From: Granulicatella adiacens ATCC 49175
GTDB lineage: Bacteria; Bacillota; Bacilli; Lactobacillales; Aerococcaceae
Reading direction: 5' to 3'
DNA length: 64,000 nt
NCBI RefSeq assembly: GCF_025150565.1
Contig: NZ_CP102283.1
Coordinates: forward strand, 186,001-250,000
Positions within the stretch are counted from its first letter, which is position 1; every line of letters begins with the position of its first letter. A program made the position numbers and the translations under genes. This document shows positions 39,462 through 48,189 of this stretch, in pieces. The notes beneath the pieces were generated by a model, which was not told where the DNA came from, searched no databases, and saw nothing but the letters and a program-made list of their open reading frames with translations.

Positions 39462-39856
39462 TTAGTTCAGAGTTAAAAGATGTAATGAAACGATTGACTA
39501 TTCTTAATGAGAATAATAAAGGTGTGCTACTTAGAGAAGAAAGTATCAGAGATATAGACAATACGATAAATATCTTTCTAAAAAAATATGAAGATCGTTT
39601 TTATGAAGGATTAAGATTGTTTAACAAGATAGACATTACTACAATTTCCTCTTCAGAGAATTCAGATTACACTATTGCTTTCTATAATCTATTAACTGGG
39701 ATTAGGGGGATAATCGATTGTTTTGATGACTTTGATGATATTTTAGTTGAATTGAATAAAAACTTCATGTATCAAAGTGGCGAAATCACAAAAGAAGAAT
39801 GGGAAAGTTCAGGGGAAGTAGTCTTGGATGACGAAGAAAATGAATTTGGAGATTGA
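39458..39856 (+). CDS. Putative immunity protein for the upstream toxin tip
   Basis: A 132-residue acidic, helical protein ending in an Asp/Glu-rich tail. No family recognised. Its ATG overlaps the toxin fragment's TGA and AAGGAG precedes it, the usual coupled arrangement of polymorphic toxin and immunity genes. The net negative charge complements the basic toxin tip. Confidence 0.6.
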   Translation: MISSELKDVMKRLTILNENNKGVLLREESIRDIDNTINIFLKKYEDRFYEGLRLFNKIDITTISSSENSDYTIAFYNLLTGIRGIIDCFDDFDDILVELNKNFMYQSGEITKEEWESSGEVVLDDEENEFGD

Positions 39857-39905
39857 AGAATAGATATTGATTCCTCGCTTTTTATGTTCACTAGGAGGAA
39901 GGCTA

Positions 39906-40384
39906 ATGGGATTTTATGTCGATATTGCGGAGCTTCAGATTTCAAGAGTATCTATGATGGTATTTCGAGTCTCTATCGTCTGAGTGCTCCCTTAAGCAGC
40001 ACCTTCTATACTAATACCCAGACAGCTCGGAAGTATGTTCAGGATACGAAGAATAAGGTCAATGCCTTTGATAAGATGAGGACAACCAGCAGTACGGAGC
40101 AACTTTTTAGTGCTTTAAGTAGCCAGATGGCAGCTGCTGGAAGAGTGAAGAGTCTGAGTTATAGCGATCCTGTTTTAACTAACTTTGTGGCGCATGAAGA
40201 TCTCGGTAAAGCGATTTATGAGATGGATCAGCAGTATGGTATCTCTGCCAAGGACTTGGATTCTTACTACGACGAAGTCGTCAACCAGAAAGTCTTGAAA
40301 GATTGGTGTAGCATTTATGACAGCAAGTACTCGCCAAGCAACTATGGCGATATCAAAATTGAACCCCAGCGGGAGAATTGGTAG
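39906..40384 (+). pseudogene. LXG-domain toxin N-terminal fragment, frameshifted
   Basis: AGGAGGAAGG precedes an ATG at 39906 that begins GFYVDIAELQ, the standard LXG start. Around 39935-39950 the frame must change, after which another frame reads DFKSIYDGISSLYRLSAPLSS, KYVQDTKNKVNAFDKM and further LXG-like helices, to a TAG at 40382. The coding part is therefore about 160 codons of a ~500-residue type VII secretion toxin with an indel and no C-terminal toxin domain. Confidence 0.65.
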
Positions 40385-40869
40385 TAAGTTGTATAAGAAA
40401 CTATGAAATAACTTTCAAACAGTTTTACTCATTTTTATTAGGGTGTTTGGAATAAGACAGTATACTTTTCGTTCAAAAGTGTTATTTAAATGTTGATTCA
40501 TTCACTTTCATTCTACAATATAGAAGTTTGCTAGCACCACATGTGGAGTGCGTAGTGTTGCTACAACGAGCAGATACGTAGAAATCCTTTATTTCAAGCA
40601 CTTTTACAAGTATATCGTCTTTACTGGTGAGGGGAAAAAATCAGAAATAAAGAGATTAAAAACTATATCAACGTTTCTGTAGTAATTGATATAGAGTGTG
40701 GAGACACAAGAAATGATTGATAGAATTTAAGTATATCAAAAGTTAATCGCTAATTAATTTTTTTGGTTCGATGAGCTTTATGGTCTATGGCATTGAATAC
40801 CTGTAGAGTATAATGAATAAAGTAACTTCACGAAAAATCAATAAATAGTAATAAAAGGAGGGATGATAA
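40385..40869. other. Intergenic region upstream of CBASS genes
   Basis: 485 bp without a convincing gene. It contains the first copy of a ~57-bp repeat (40504-40560) and, near the right end, TATAAT at 40809-40814, a likely -10 for the CD-NTase gene. The remainder is AT-rich and looks like remnant sequence. Confidence 0.5.
40504..40560 (+). repeat. Direct repeat copy 1 flanking the CBASS block
   Basis: TTCTACAATATAGAAGTTTG, then CTAGCACCACATGTGGAG, matches 44175-44232 at most positions. It includes an ATATAGAA half-palindrome and a CCACATGTGG palindrome. The two copies bracket the CBASS genes and may mark the ends of a mobile or duplicated segment. Confidence 0.7.
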
Positions 40870-42252
40870 ATGTATGATTGTTCAAAAGAATTTAATAAAT
40901 TTTATAGAACAAAGGTTGTGTTGCCAGCAAAGGAACAAAATGAATTAAGGAAAAAACGAAAATTGAATATCAAGAGACTAAAGGATGGATTGATAGAATA
41001 TAACGAAGAAAAAAATAAAGATTATAAAATTGCTGAGGAAAGAATTCAAGGTAGCATGGCTATGCACACTATTACACAAAACGACGAAAGTGATTATGAT
41101 ATAGATGTTGGTATAGTATTTGAATCAGATAACCTCAATAATTTAGGACCTCTTGCAACCAGAAATATAGTCGCAGACGCATTAGAAAGAAAAACTAAAC
41201 AATTTGCAGAAGAACCTGAGGTAAAAACAAGTTGTGTACGTTTAAAGTATATCTCAACAGGTTATCATGTAGATTTTGCCCTTTTTAAAAGATATAAAGA
41301 GTATTCATGGGAAGATGAATATATTTACGAACATGCTGGTTCAGAGTGGTCAGTTAGGCATATTAAGGCCCTAGAAGAGTGGTTTAACGAAGAAATAAAA
41401 AATACAGGAGATGACTTAAGGAAAGTCATTAGATTATCAAAAATGTTCTGCAAATCAAGAAAAACTTGGGCGAACATGCCCAGTGGTTTAATTCAAACCA
41501 TCTTAAGTGCCGAAACACTTAACTCAAATTATTCTCGATTAGATGAAATATTCTACTATACTATGGAAGCTATTGTAAAACGTTTGAGTCTATATTTGGA
41601 GATTGCAGCTCCAGTAGACAATGGAAGACCATTAGTAACTCGAGAAATTGACTATCAAAGAATGAGAAATTGGAAAAGTCGTTTAGAAAGCAATTTGCAG
41701 AATTTAGAAATACTATTTGATGAAGATTGCACGTATAAAGATGCTATAAATGCTTGGTCGAAATTCTTTAATCACTCTTATTGGAATGAATTATATTCGT
41801 CAACAGTAAAAGAAAGTTATAGTGTAAGTAAAGCGTACGATTTTGATGATACGGAAGAATTTATTGAAAATATGTATCCCATTTATGAACAATATGATGT
41901 AACAATTGATTGTAAAGTATCTGGTAACGGCTTCTCAGTAATGCCAATTTCAGATTATTTAGATAAATTTACACCGAAACTTAAAAGATTTATACCGCAT
42001 AACTTTTCTATTAAATGTAAAATTGGCTATACTAATTGTCCGTCCTACGATAAGATTTTATGGAAAGTTTTAAATGTAGGGACTGAAGCAGAACGTCGTA
42101 ATGATATACGTGGTCAAATTCAAGATAACAGAGGCAATGAAATTACAGAGAATTCCAAATTCATTGGTGAACATTATATTGAATGCTATTTGATAAAAAA
42201 CGGGGTATGCGTTGGTATTGGACATGTAGATGTTCCCATTGGAGGAAGTTGA
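40870..42252 (+). CDS. CD-NTase (CBASS cyclic-oligonucleotide synthase) with AGS-C sensor domain
   Basis: A 460-residue nucleotidyltransferase. The active site has GS (about residues 61-62, QGSMAMHTI), a metal pair in SDYDIDVGIVF (Asp77 and Asp79) and a third Asp in YHVDFALF (Asp135). A helical OAS-like domain follows. The C-terminal ~120 residues (CKIGYTNCPSYDKILWKVLNVGTEAERR…GEHYIECYLIKNGVCVGIGHVDV) match the AGS-C/SMODS C-terminal sensor. It should make a cyclic nucleotide on phage infection to switch on the next gene's product. AAAAGGAGGGATGATAA precedes the ATG. Confidence 0.88.
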   Translation: MYDCSKEFNKFYRTKVVLPAKEQNELRKKRKLNIKRLKDGLIEYNEEKNKDYKIAEERIQGSMAMHTITQNDESDYDIDVGIVFESDNLNNLGPLATRNIVADALERKTKQFAEEPEVKTSCVRLKYISTGYHVDFALFKRYKEYSWEDEYIYEHAGSEWSVRHIKALEEWFNEEIKNTGDDLRKVIRLSKMFCKSRKTWANMPSGLIQTILSAETLNSNYSRLDEIFYYTMEAIVKRLSLYLEIAAPVDNGRPLVTREIDYQRMRNWKSRLESNLQNLEILFDEDCTYKDAINAWSKFFNHSYWNELYSSTVKESYSVSKAYDFDDTEEFIENMYPIYEQYDVTIDCKVSGNGFSVMPISDYLDKFTPKLKRFIPHNFSIKCKIGYTNCPSYDKILWKVLNVGTEAERRNDIRGQIQDNRGNEITENSKFIGEHYIECYLIKNGVCVGIGHVDVPIGGS

Positions 42253-42253
42253 T

Positions 42254-43174
42254 TTGAGAGAATATAGTTACAGCACAAAAATATTGAAAATGCTATCATT
42301 ATTAATTCTTTGTATTATAGGAATACTATGCATAATCTATTTTGAAATTAATGAAAATTCTATTGGTTCATCTTTAGGAGGTTTAGTAGCAGGATTTCTG
42401 CTTCCATATCTTTTTCCAAGCATTGTTGATTTGACCGATAATAAGAATTGGAAATCGACTCAGCGAAAATTATTAAGAGCTGGTTTAATAAAAAAAGATA
42501 CAAATATTAGAATTTCTTTTGCTTACTTATACAGAATAAAAATTGATGGTCGATATTTTTTAGTGCAGAATAATAGAACAAAAAAATATCAGCCAGTCGG
42601 TGGTGCTTACAAATTCAAAATAGAAGAAGCAAACTATCTAGCAGAACATATTCCAGTTGAGAATGATAATCGAATTCCAGTAGATAAAATCACAGAAAGA
42701 GATTATAGATTATTGGTTAAGAGTAAATATTTGAGGAAATTTGTGAAAAGATTTGATAAAACCCCATATAGAGAGAATATAAATGACCTTAGCAGAGAGT
42801 TTTTTGAGGAAGTATTTTCAACAAGTATTTTAGATAAAAATGAGTTTGGAGATTTATCGTATAAATATTGTGGAAGACATATGACGAATGTTGAATATGG
42901 CAATGTATTTAACCATTATGAGTTACTTTTAGCAGATGTTGTTGAAGTTAGATTAACAGATAATCAAGAGGAGTTATTCAGAAATCTCATAGATAAAGAC
43001 TCTATTAAATACCGATTTGCAACTTCTGATGAAATTAAGTCTTATGGCGTGGGATATGGAACTGATAAACTAACGGATAATATTGCTAACCACACTCCAA
43101 AAATTCTGAGTGAAAATACAGACAAGTTAATACTGAGAAATAGACATGAAAAAGTAATCAAAATAAAAGTTTAA
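42254..43174 (+). CDS. CBASS effector: two-helix membrane protein with SMODS-associated NUDIX domain
   Basis: About 306 residues: two membrane helices (approximately residues 10-30 and 37-58) then a cytosolic domain with a NUDIX-like box (NDLSREFFEEV) between strands, as in the 2TM-NUDIX effectors linked to SMODS/CD-NTase genes. Binding of the cyclic nucleotide is expected to trigger membrane damage. The TTG at 42254 is preferred because GGAGGAAG lies 6 nt upstream and the CD-NTase stop is at 42252; an ATG at 42230 lies inside that gene. No cap2/cap3 genes, so the layout is minimal type I CBASS. Confidence 0.8.
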   Translation: MREYSYSTKILKMLSLLILCIIGILCIIYFEINENSIGSSLGGLVAGFLLPYLFPSIVDLTDNKNWKSTQRKLLRAGLIKKDTNIRISFAYLYRIKIDGRYFLVQNNRTKKYQPVGGAYKFKIEEANYLAEHIPVENDNRIPVDKITERDYRLLVKSKYLRKFVKRFDKTPYRENINDLSREFFEEVFSTSILDKNEFGDLSYKYCGRHMTNVEYGNVFNHYELLLADVVEVRLTDNQEELFRNLIDKDSIKYRFATSDEIKSYGVGYGTDKLTDNIANHTPKILSENTDKLILRNRHEKVIKIKV

Positions 43175-43407
43175 TATACAGTGAAATATTAAAGAATTTC
43201 TATCCAAGGTTTGTATGAAGAATTTAGATGAAAGAGACAGGCACAAATGTCAAACACATGGAGAAAATAAAAATATGGATAAAAATTTACAGGAAAATTT
43301 TTCGTTAGAATAACTGAACCAAGCATTGAGTTGAGTTTATCAAGGTAGTGTAAAATAAGTTGTGTAAACACAAAAAGAAATAAATCATACAACTAAACAA
43401 AAATGTC

Positions 43408-43695
43408 ATGCTTGGTATTGTTATTGGTGTTATACTTTTAATATTTTTGCAGGCGCTTATTGCAAATATTACAACACCAAAAGTAGAAATCGTCGAAGAT
43501 GTCGAATATATCCGCAAATTCCCTAAAGAACATTACAAAATCGATAATCTCAAAGATGACATCATCATCGGAAAATATCACCCTTCTGGTAACTACTATT
43601 TCGTAGTTTACAACGAAGATTCAAAGGATTTTGACATCAAAAAAGTTGAAGAGAAAGACTGGGAGCATCAAGAAATTAATCGATATGAAAGATAA
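43408..43695 (+). CDS. Small single-pass membrane protein, unknown
   Basis: A 95-residue protein with one N-terminal helix (LGIVIGVILLIFLQALIANI) and a charged C-terminal domain (EDVEYIRKFPKEHYK…YYFVVYNEDSKDFDIKKVEEKD). No ribosome site is obvious before the ATG, so expression is uncertain. The codons around 43490-43680 differ from the very AT-rich flanks, suggesting a former part of a larger toxin/immunity locus. No family recognised. Confidence 0.45.
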   Translation: MLGIVIGVILLIFLQALIANITTPKVEIVEDVEYIRKFPKEHYKIDNLKDDIIIGKYHPSGNYYFVVYNEDSKDFDIKKVEEKDWEHQEINRYER

Positions 43696-44418
43696 CGAAT
43701 TTAAAGAGGTTGGGTAAAAGCGTATAGTGTCTGGCATTGAAAAAACTGATATTATGCGTTTTATTTTGGGGATATTTAATTCATTTATCTTGAAACTTAG
43801 TTTTACCCCTCTGGATTATTTATTAGTTGAATAAATAAGATAAGGAAAAAGAAATGCTCAAATCAGATTTGATAAACATTATAACTAAGATAGATAAAGA
43901 TGATATAAATGAACGTTTGACAGGCAAGTTCTTTTTTTATTAAGATAATTGTAAGTAAAAAAGAACTGAGTATTTTCTGGTAAATTTCAAAAATAAAACC
44001 TTGATTTGACGCCATTTCTATCCTGTCCTTCCCGCAAACGTAGGAGAGACCCACTTGTGTTGAGGGCTTATCCCTTTTTAAATGAAAATAATACAAGTAG
44101 GACACTTTTAAAAATGATCTACTTTTTTATAAGTATTTTCATTATAAAGTTTAATTTTAAATAATAACTCTATCCCTTTCGTTCTATAATATAGAAGTTT
44201 GCTAGCATCACACGTGGAGACGGTAGTCTTGATGTCAAGGGTCAGGGGTTTATTGAGTGTTCAGGATAGATGTCGGGAAATTATAGAAGACACACGAATG
44301 CTTGCTGATATGCAACCAAAGATGACAAAAGTCATATAAATATGTCACGTTTGGTTGGTGGAAACAACGCACGCCCTCGGGTAAACTTAGTATAGAAACT
44401 ACTGAAAGAGGGAGCGAA
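43696..44418. other. Intergenic region with remnant sequence
   Basis: 723 bp with no intact gene. It includes a 29-codon frame at 43854-43943 (MLKSDLINIITKIDKDDI…) preceded by AAGGAAAAAG, which looks like the start of a deleted gene, and the second copy of the ~57-bp repeat at 44175-44232. From about 44230 on, base composition becomes GC-richer, approaching the imported hydrolase block. Confidence 0.4.
44175..44232 (+). repeat. Direct repeat copy 2 flanking the CBASS block
   Basis: CCTTTCGTTCTATAATATAG, then AAGTTTGCTAGCATCACACG, corresponds to copy 1 at 40504-40560. Here TTCTATAATATAGAA is a perfect palindrome. Length and identity suggest a duplicated end rather than chance. Confidence 0.7.
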
Positions 44419-45477
44419 ATGGAAGCGGTAAAAATCGTTTTAATAATTATCCTGATTATTGTCGCCATAGCTAGTATAGCATTCGGGATATATTGGTATC
44501 GAAATATTCATTGGTATGACAAATATGAAAAGGCGTTGAAGGAAGTTCATGTTGCTGAAAAGCAGGTCACATTACCGACAGGCAGTAACATCAATTATGG
44601 AGAGGTTGAGAATGACAAACCTCCGCTTCTCCTGATTCACGGACAGATGAGCATTTGGGAAGACTATGCGCTTGTCATGCCCGAGCTCAGTAGGAACTGG
44701 CATATTTACGCCGTCGATGTATACGGACATGGTGAATCATCACATGATGAAAGCCTCTATTATCTTGATGTGAACGGCGACGATCTGATTTGGTTTATCA
44801 ACAATGTCATCGGGAAGCCTACAGTTGTTTCAGGGCATTCTAACGGAGCCATCACGGCGGCATATGTTGCGGCATACGGCGGTGAAAACATTGCTGGCGT
44901 GGTGCTTGAAGATCCTCCGATATTTTCGACGGAGGGAGAAGGCTGGGAGGACAGCTTTGCCTATAAGGACACGTTTAAGTCTTTGCATGAATACAATAAG
45001 TCAGACAAGACGGAGTGCTGGGAAGCTTATTACCTCCGTCACTGTTACTGGGGACAGCTGTTTATGAAAAACGCGATGCCCGGTATTGCAAATTATGCCC
45101 AGGGGTATCATGACAAGCATCCTGATAAAGCCGTAAAGATCGGATTCCTTCCTTCTTCCATATGGTCTGTGTTTGAATATGCAAGAGAGTATGATTTTGC
45201 ATATGGGGAACGGTTTTACGACTTGAGCTGGAATCATGGTTTAAAGCATGAAGATATTCTGTCGGATATTGAAGTTCCTTGTGTGTACATCCATGCAAAA
45301 GAACAGGTGGCTTATGACGGAACTTACCTGTGCGCCGCATCGAGTGAACAGGCAGAGCGTGCCGTTTCATACATCGGAGAAAATTGCAGTCTTGTGGAGA
45401 CAGATACAAGTGATCATGTAATACATACCGTTCATAGCGATTTTTATATCCAGTCAGTTAATTCATTACAGAAATGA
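44419..45477 (+). CDS. Membrane-anchored alpha/beta-fold hydrolase
   Basis: A 352-residue protein with an N-terminal membrane helix (about residues 5-25) and an alpha/beta-hydrolase domain: LLLIHGQMSIWEDY (oxyanion region), VYGHGESS, the nucleophile elbow VSGHSNGAI, and a late ETDTSDHVIHT His. Substrate unknown. Its GC content and codons (GCC, CTG, CGC, GGC) are much richer than the surrounding island, indicating recent import, possibly from Clostridia-like donors. It is followed by an XRE-AbrB regulator gene 10 nt later. Confidence 0.8.
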   Translation: MEAVKIVLIIILIIVAIASIAFGIYWYRNIHWYDKYEKALKEVHVAEKQVTLPTGSNINYGEVENDKPPLLLIHGQMSIWEDYALVMPELSRNWHIYAVDVYGHGESSHDESLYYLDVNGDDLIWFINNVIGKPTVVSGHSNGAITAAYVAAYGGENIAGVVLEDPPIFSTEGEGWEDSFAYKDTFKSLHEYNKSDKTECWEAYYLRHCYWGQLFMKNAMPGIANYAQGYHDKHPDKAVKIGFLPSSIWSVFEYAREYDFAYGERFYDLSWNHGLKHEDILSDIEVPCVYIHAKEQVAYDGTYLCAASSEQAERAVSYIGENCSLVETDTSDHVIHTVHSDFYIQSVNSLQK

Positions 45478-45487
45478 GGAATTTGGT

Positions 45488-45925
45488 TTGCTGAAAGAGA
45501 ATCTGATTATGCTGCGAAAATTAAAAGACTTTTCGCAGGAGGAAATAGCAGAGAAAATAGATATTTCCCGTCAGGCATATGGAAAATGGGAGAGCGGTGA
45601 GACAATACCGGATATAGAGAAGTGCGCCATTCTGGCTGACGTCTACGGGGTCACTATTGACAGTCTGATCCGGGAACATCGTGTAGAGAATACGCCTTTA
45701 GCACCGACACCTGCCGGTAAGCATATATTCGGGACAGTCGCAATAAGCGAACGTGGCCAGATCGTGATTCCTAAAGAAGCGCGGGAATTGTTCGGGCTGA
45801 CCGGCGGATGCAAGCTGGTGATTCTTGGAGATGAGAATGAAGGGTTGGCTTTGATCAGGGCCGACAAATTTGAGACAAAGATAAAAGACTTCCTTGCAAA
45901 TGCTGGGATGGATACCAACAAGTGA
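45488..45925 (+). CDS. XRE-type HTH fused to SpoVT/AbrB-type domain
   Basis: A 145-residue regulator with two DNA-binding modules. Residues 1-62 form an XRE HTH (KDFSQEEIAEKIDISRQAYGKWESGETIPDIEKC). Residues 75-120 form a swapped-hairpin AbrB fold (FGTVAISERGQIVIPKEARELFGLTGGCKLVIL). The start is TTG with GAGGA upstream, 10 nt after the hydrolase. GC-rich like its partner; the two genes probably travelled together and the regulator likely controls the pair. Confidence 0.8.
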   Translation: MLKENLIMLRKLKDFSQEEIAEKIDISRQAYGKWESGETIPDIEKCAILADVYGVTIDSLIREHRVENTPLAPTPAGKHIFGTVAISERGQIVIPKEARELFGLTGGCKLVILGDENEGLALIRADKFETKIKDFLANAGMDTNK

Positions 45926-45950
45926 AAAAATATAGATCACAAATGAAAGA

Positions 45951-45996
45951 GAGCAAGCGCCCTTACGGTTAATCCCAAGGGCAGCTTGCTCTTATT
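45951..45996. terminator. Strong hairpin terminator between converging genes
   Basis: GAGCAAGC-(G)-CCCTT pairs with AAGGG-C(A)-GCTTGCTC around an 11-nt loop and is followed by TTATT. It ends the hydrolase-regulator transcript; the recombinase remnant starts its stop codon inside it. Confidence 0.85.
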
Positions 45997-46236
45997 CTGT
46001 AATATCGACGCTTACACCGGATTTGAATTCGACCGTAAAGTGGTCGGCGAAAACGGTGACCTTTTCGATGAGATGTCTAACAATCTCCTCGTCGAAGTCT
46101 GTGACCTCTGTTGCCTGCTGGCCGATGAAGTCCTGCAGTTCCTTGATCCGCTTCATGGATTCTTCGCGGCTGTTTCTGTCGACGGTAGCTTGCTCCCTTA
46201 GCCGTAAGATCTCGTCCGCGATAAGAATATATCTTT
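45992..46236 (-). pseudogene. C-terminal remnant of a large serine recombinase
   Basis: On the minus strand about 81 codons read RYILIADEILRLREQATVDRNSREESMKRIKELQDFIGQQ, then EEIVRHLIEKVTVFADHFTVEFKSGVSVDI and a stop. This is the characteristic end of Tn-type large serine recombinases (coiled coil plus VRRLIEKVTVYED-like tail). The catalytic N-terminus is absent. GC-rich like the hydrolase block. It probably integrated that block and has been truncated at about 46236. Confidence 0.75.
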
Positions 46237-46485
46237 GATAAAAACGGAGAAAAGATAAAAATTAAAAGTGGAAACTATAAATCAAGAAAAGTAAATCTAA
46301 ATGATTGGAACGAACCTGACAAGGCGATTAAGCGTGGAGAGAAACCAAGTGTAATTGCACAGATTAAAAAGTACCAAGAGCAACAGGAAAAATACGAAAA
46401 GAAAAAAGAGAGAACAAAAGATAATTATAGGAATTCAAAAAGGGAAGATGTTTTAACTTTATTAGGGGACTTTCAAGCACCGTAG
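46237..46485 (+). pseudogene. Relaxase (MobA/MobL-like) internal/C-terminal fragment
   Basis: Beginning exactly where the recombinase remnant ends, 82 codons read DKNGEKIKIKSGNYKSRKVNLNDWNEPDKAI, resembling the ENGxKIK-GNYKSRK-DWN segment of MobA/MobL relaxases, then a Lys/Glu-rich coiled tail (QIKKYQEQQEKYEKKKERTKDNYRNSKRE) to TAG. No start codon or N-terminal catalytic part. It suggests a mobilisable element that was interrupted here. Confidence 0.5.
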
Positions 46486-46597
46486 GAAGCTGATATAGAA
46501 AAAATACCTAAAAATGATATAATGTTAAGATAGATAAATAAATTTTAAAGCAGTCCAGTAAATTATTTTTGAATAAATTATATAATCTTAGTTTTAT

Positions 46598-46839
46598 ATT
46601 CAAGATGACGAAATTAAAGAAATTTACTCTAATGCTATGGATATCGGATATAATACTCCAGAGATAAATGGTACGACCAAAATGAAGCACCATATGCGTT
46701 GTTTTATAGAGGAAATGATGGAATATATACATATTTCTCGTTGGGTCAAAGCCAGTTTTTTTGTATTATACCGGTAACAAAAAATATACTTGAGGAGTAT
46801 TCAAATAAAGATGTTAAGTTATTTGAAGTTAAAAAGTAA
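46598..46839 (+). pseudogene. Frameshifted small protein, possibly an immunity-type remnant
   Basis: One frame reads IQDDEIKEIYSNAMDIGYNTPE; after GAGATAAATGG (about 46660) a +1 shift gives KWYDQNEAPYALFYRGNDGIYTYFSLG…KNILEEYSNKDVKLFEVKK to TAA at 46837. The joined frame would be a typical ~80-residue immunity-like protein. No start or ribosome site remains. The rest of the 46486-46921 gap holds nothing recognisable. Confidence 0.45.
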
Positions 46840-46921
46840 ATGACTACAAGCGTTAAAATATTGTGATGGAATGCTACTAAACTATAAGAATAGATAAATC
46901 TAAATTTGTTGAGGAGAGAAT

Positions 46922-47311
46922 ATGGATTTTAATAGGATGATTCCTGAATTATCAGTTTTTGATATTGGTCGGACTAAAAAATTTTATAGTGAATTAGGAT
47001 TTAAAATTGAATATGAACGTTCTGAAGATAAATTTGTTTTCATATCTTTTCAAGATAGTCAGTTTATGTTTGAACAAATTCACGATGATGGTTGGAATAT
47101 AGGTGAGTTAGTATATCCTTTAGGAAGAGGAATAAATTTTTCAATAGCTGTCGATAATATTGAAGAACTTTATCAATTAGTGAAGAGTTTGAATATAGAA
47201 TTATACAGAGAACTAACTAGAAACATATATCAAGTTAATGGAATAGAAGAAACGCAAATAGAGTTTTTAATACAAGATCCAAACGGGTATTTGTTAAGAT
47301 TTACAAATTAA
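46922..47311 (+). CDS. VOC-family (glyoxalase/bleomycin-resistance-like) protein
   Basis: A 129-residue VOC protein with paired beta-alpha-beta-beta-beta modules: MIPELSVFDIGRTKKFYSELGFKIEYERSEDKFVFISF, then INFSIAVDNIEEL and IEFLIQDPNGYLLRFT. The DPNGYLLRF end is typical of the bleomycin-resistance subgroup. Metal ligands are incomplete, as in antibiotic-binding members. It may sequester a drug or a metabolite; not determinable. GAGGAGAG precedes the ATG. Confidence 0.8.
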   Translation: MDFNRMIPELSVFDIGRTKKFYSELGFKIEYERSEDKFVFISFQDSQFMFEQIHDDGWNIGELVYPLGRGINFSIAVDNIEELYQLVKSLNIELYRELTRNIYQVNGIEETQIEFLIQDPNGYLLRFTN

Positions 47312-47339
47312 CAAATGTCAATTTAGCGAGAAATGATAA

Positions 47340-47606
47340 TTTGAATTTATAGAGAATTATCAAAAAGAGCTAAGAAAGAGTCATTCTACAAAGTTTAAGC
47401 TCATTAAAGAATTAGAAGGTCAGTTAATAGAAGCTTTGATAGCTGAAATTCAAATTTATGAAGAGAAGCAGCCTAATGGACAGTGGCTAAAGTCAATTAC
47501 TTTCAAGTTTCCTATCATAGACGAAGATTTGAATATAGATTTGGACAATAATGAGCAAGTTGAGTGTATAGCGTTGCTTGTGCGAGATGAGGCAACAGCG
47601 AAGTAA
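47340..47606 (+). pseudogene. C-terminal gene fragment, unidentified
   Basis: A frame open from 47340 reads ENYQKELRKSHSTKFKLIKELEG, IAEIQIYEEKQPNGQWL and IDLDNNEQVECIALLVRDEATAK to TAA at 47604. It has no start codon. The last codons (LLVRDEATAK) recur as LLVRAEASVK at 48737-48769, after the VOC/GNAT cassette. Family not recognised. Confidence 0.45.
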
Positions 47607-47651
47607 AAATTGAGTATATTGATATTTCCAGCACCAGATGGAGGGGAAACG

Positions 47652-48050
47652 ATGCATCATATTGAGATTTATGTAAGTAATTTAGAGAACACCAAGGAAT
47701 TCTATTCTTGGATACTGAGCGTTTTAGGTTTTGAGTTGTTCCAAGTATGGAAAGACGGATTTTCCTATAAAAAGGACGAATTTTATATTGTTTTTGTACA
47801 GACAAAAGAAAAGTATCTTAATAACAAATACAATAGATGTAATATTGGCTTAAATCACCTTGCTTTCCGTTGTCAAACTAAGGATAAAATCGATCAAATT
47901 CGGAAGAATCTTATTCAGAGAAATATAGTTTTGCTTTATGATGATAAATATCCATATGCCGGTGGTGCTGAACATTATGCAGTCTATTTTGAAGATCCGG
48001 ATAGGATTAAAATAGAAATTTGCTTGGATGAACTTAAAAATTTTCAGTAA
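47652..48050 (+). CDS. VOC-family protein 2
   Basis: A 132-residue VOC protein (HHIEIYVSNLENTKEFYSWIL; NHLAFRCQTKDKIDQI; YAVYFEDPDRIKIEICL). His3 (in HHIEIY), His in NHLAF and Glu in KIEICL could form the usual metal site. GGAGGGGAAAC lies before the ATG. Sits between repeated gene ends together with the next GNAT gene. Confidence 0.78.
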   Translation: MHHIEIYVSNLENTKEFYSWILSVLGFELFQVWKDGFSYKKDEFYIVFVQTKEKYLNNKYNRCNIGLNHLAFRCQTKDKIDQIRKNLIQRNIVLLYDDKYPYAGGAEHYAVYFEDPDRIKIEICLDELKNFQ

Positions 48051-48189
48051 TGATCATCAATGCTAAATTTTAGTTTGTAGAGGTAAACCCTTTTAACGAT
48101 AACCTTATGCTATCGTTAAAAAGAGTTAAATCGTGAAAATCCTCCATCGTAAGCAATTTTACAAACAGCTGGAATTTAAGGAGAGAAAA

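Noticed and set aside
45986-46238. Plus-strand ORFs in the recombinase remnant
   Set aside because: They are shadows: the minus strand gives a clear recombinase C-terminus, and no plus-strand start has a ribosome site.
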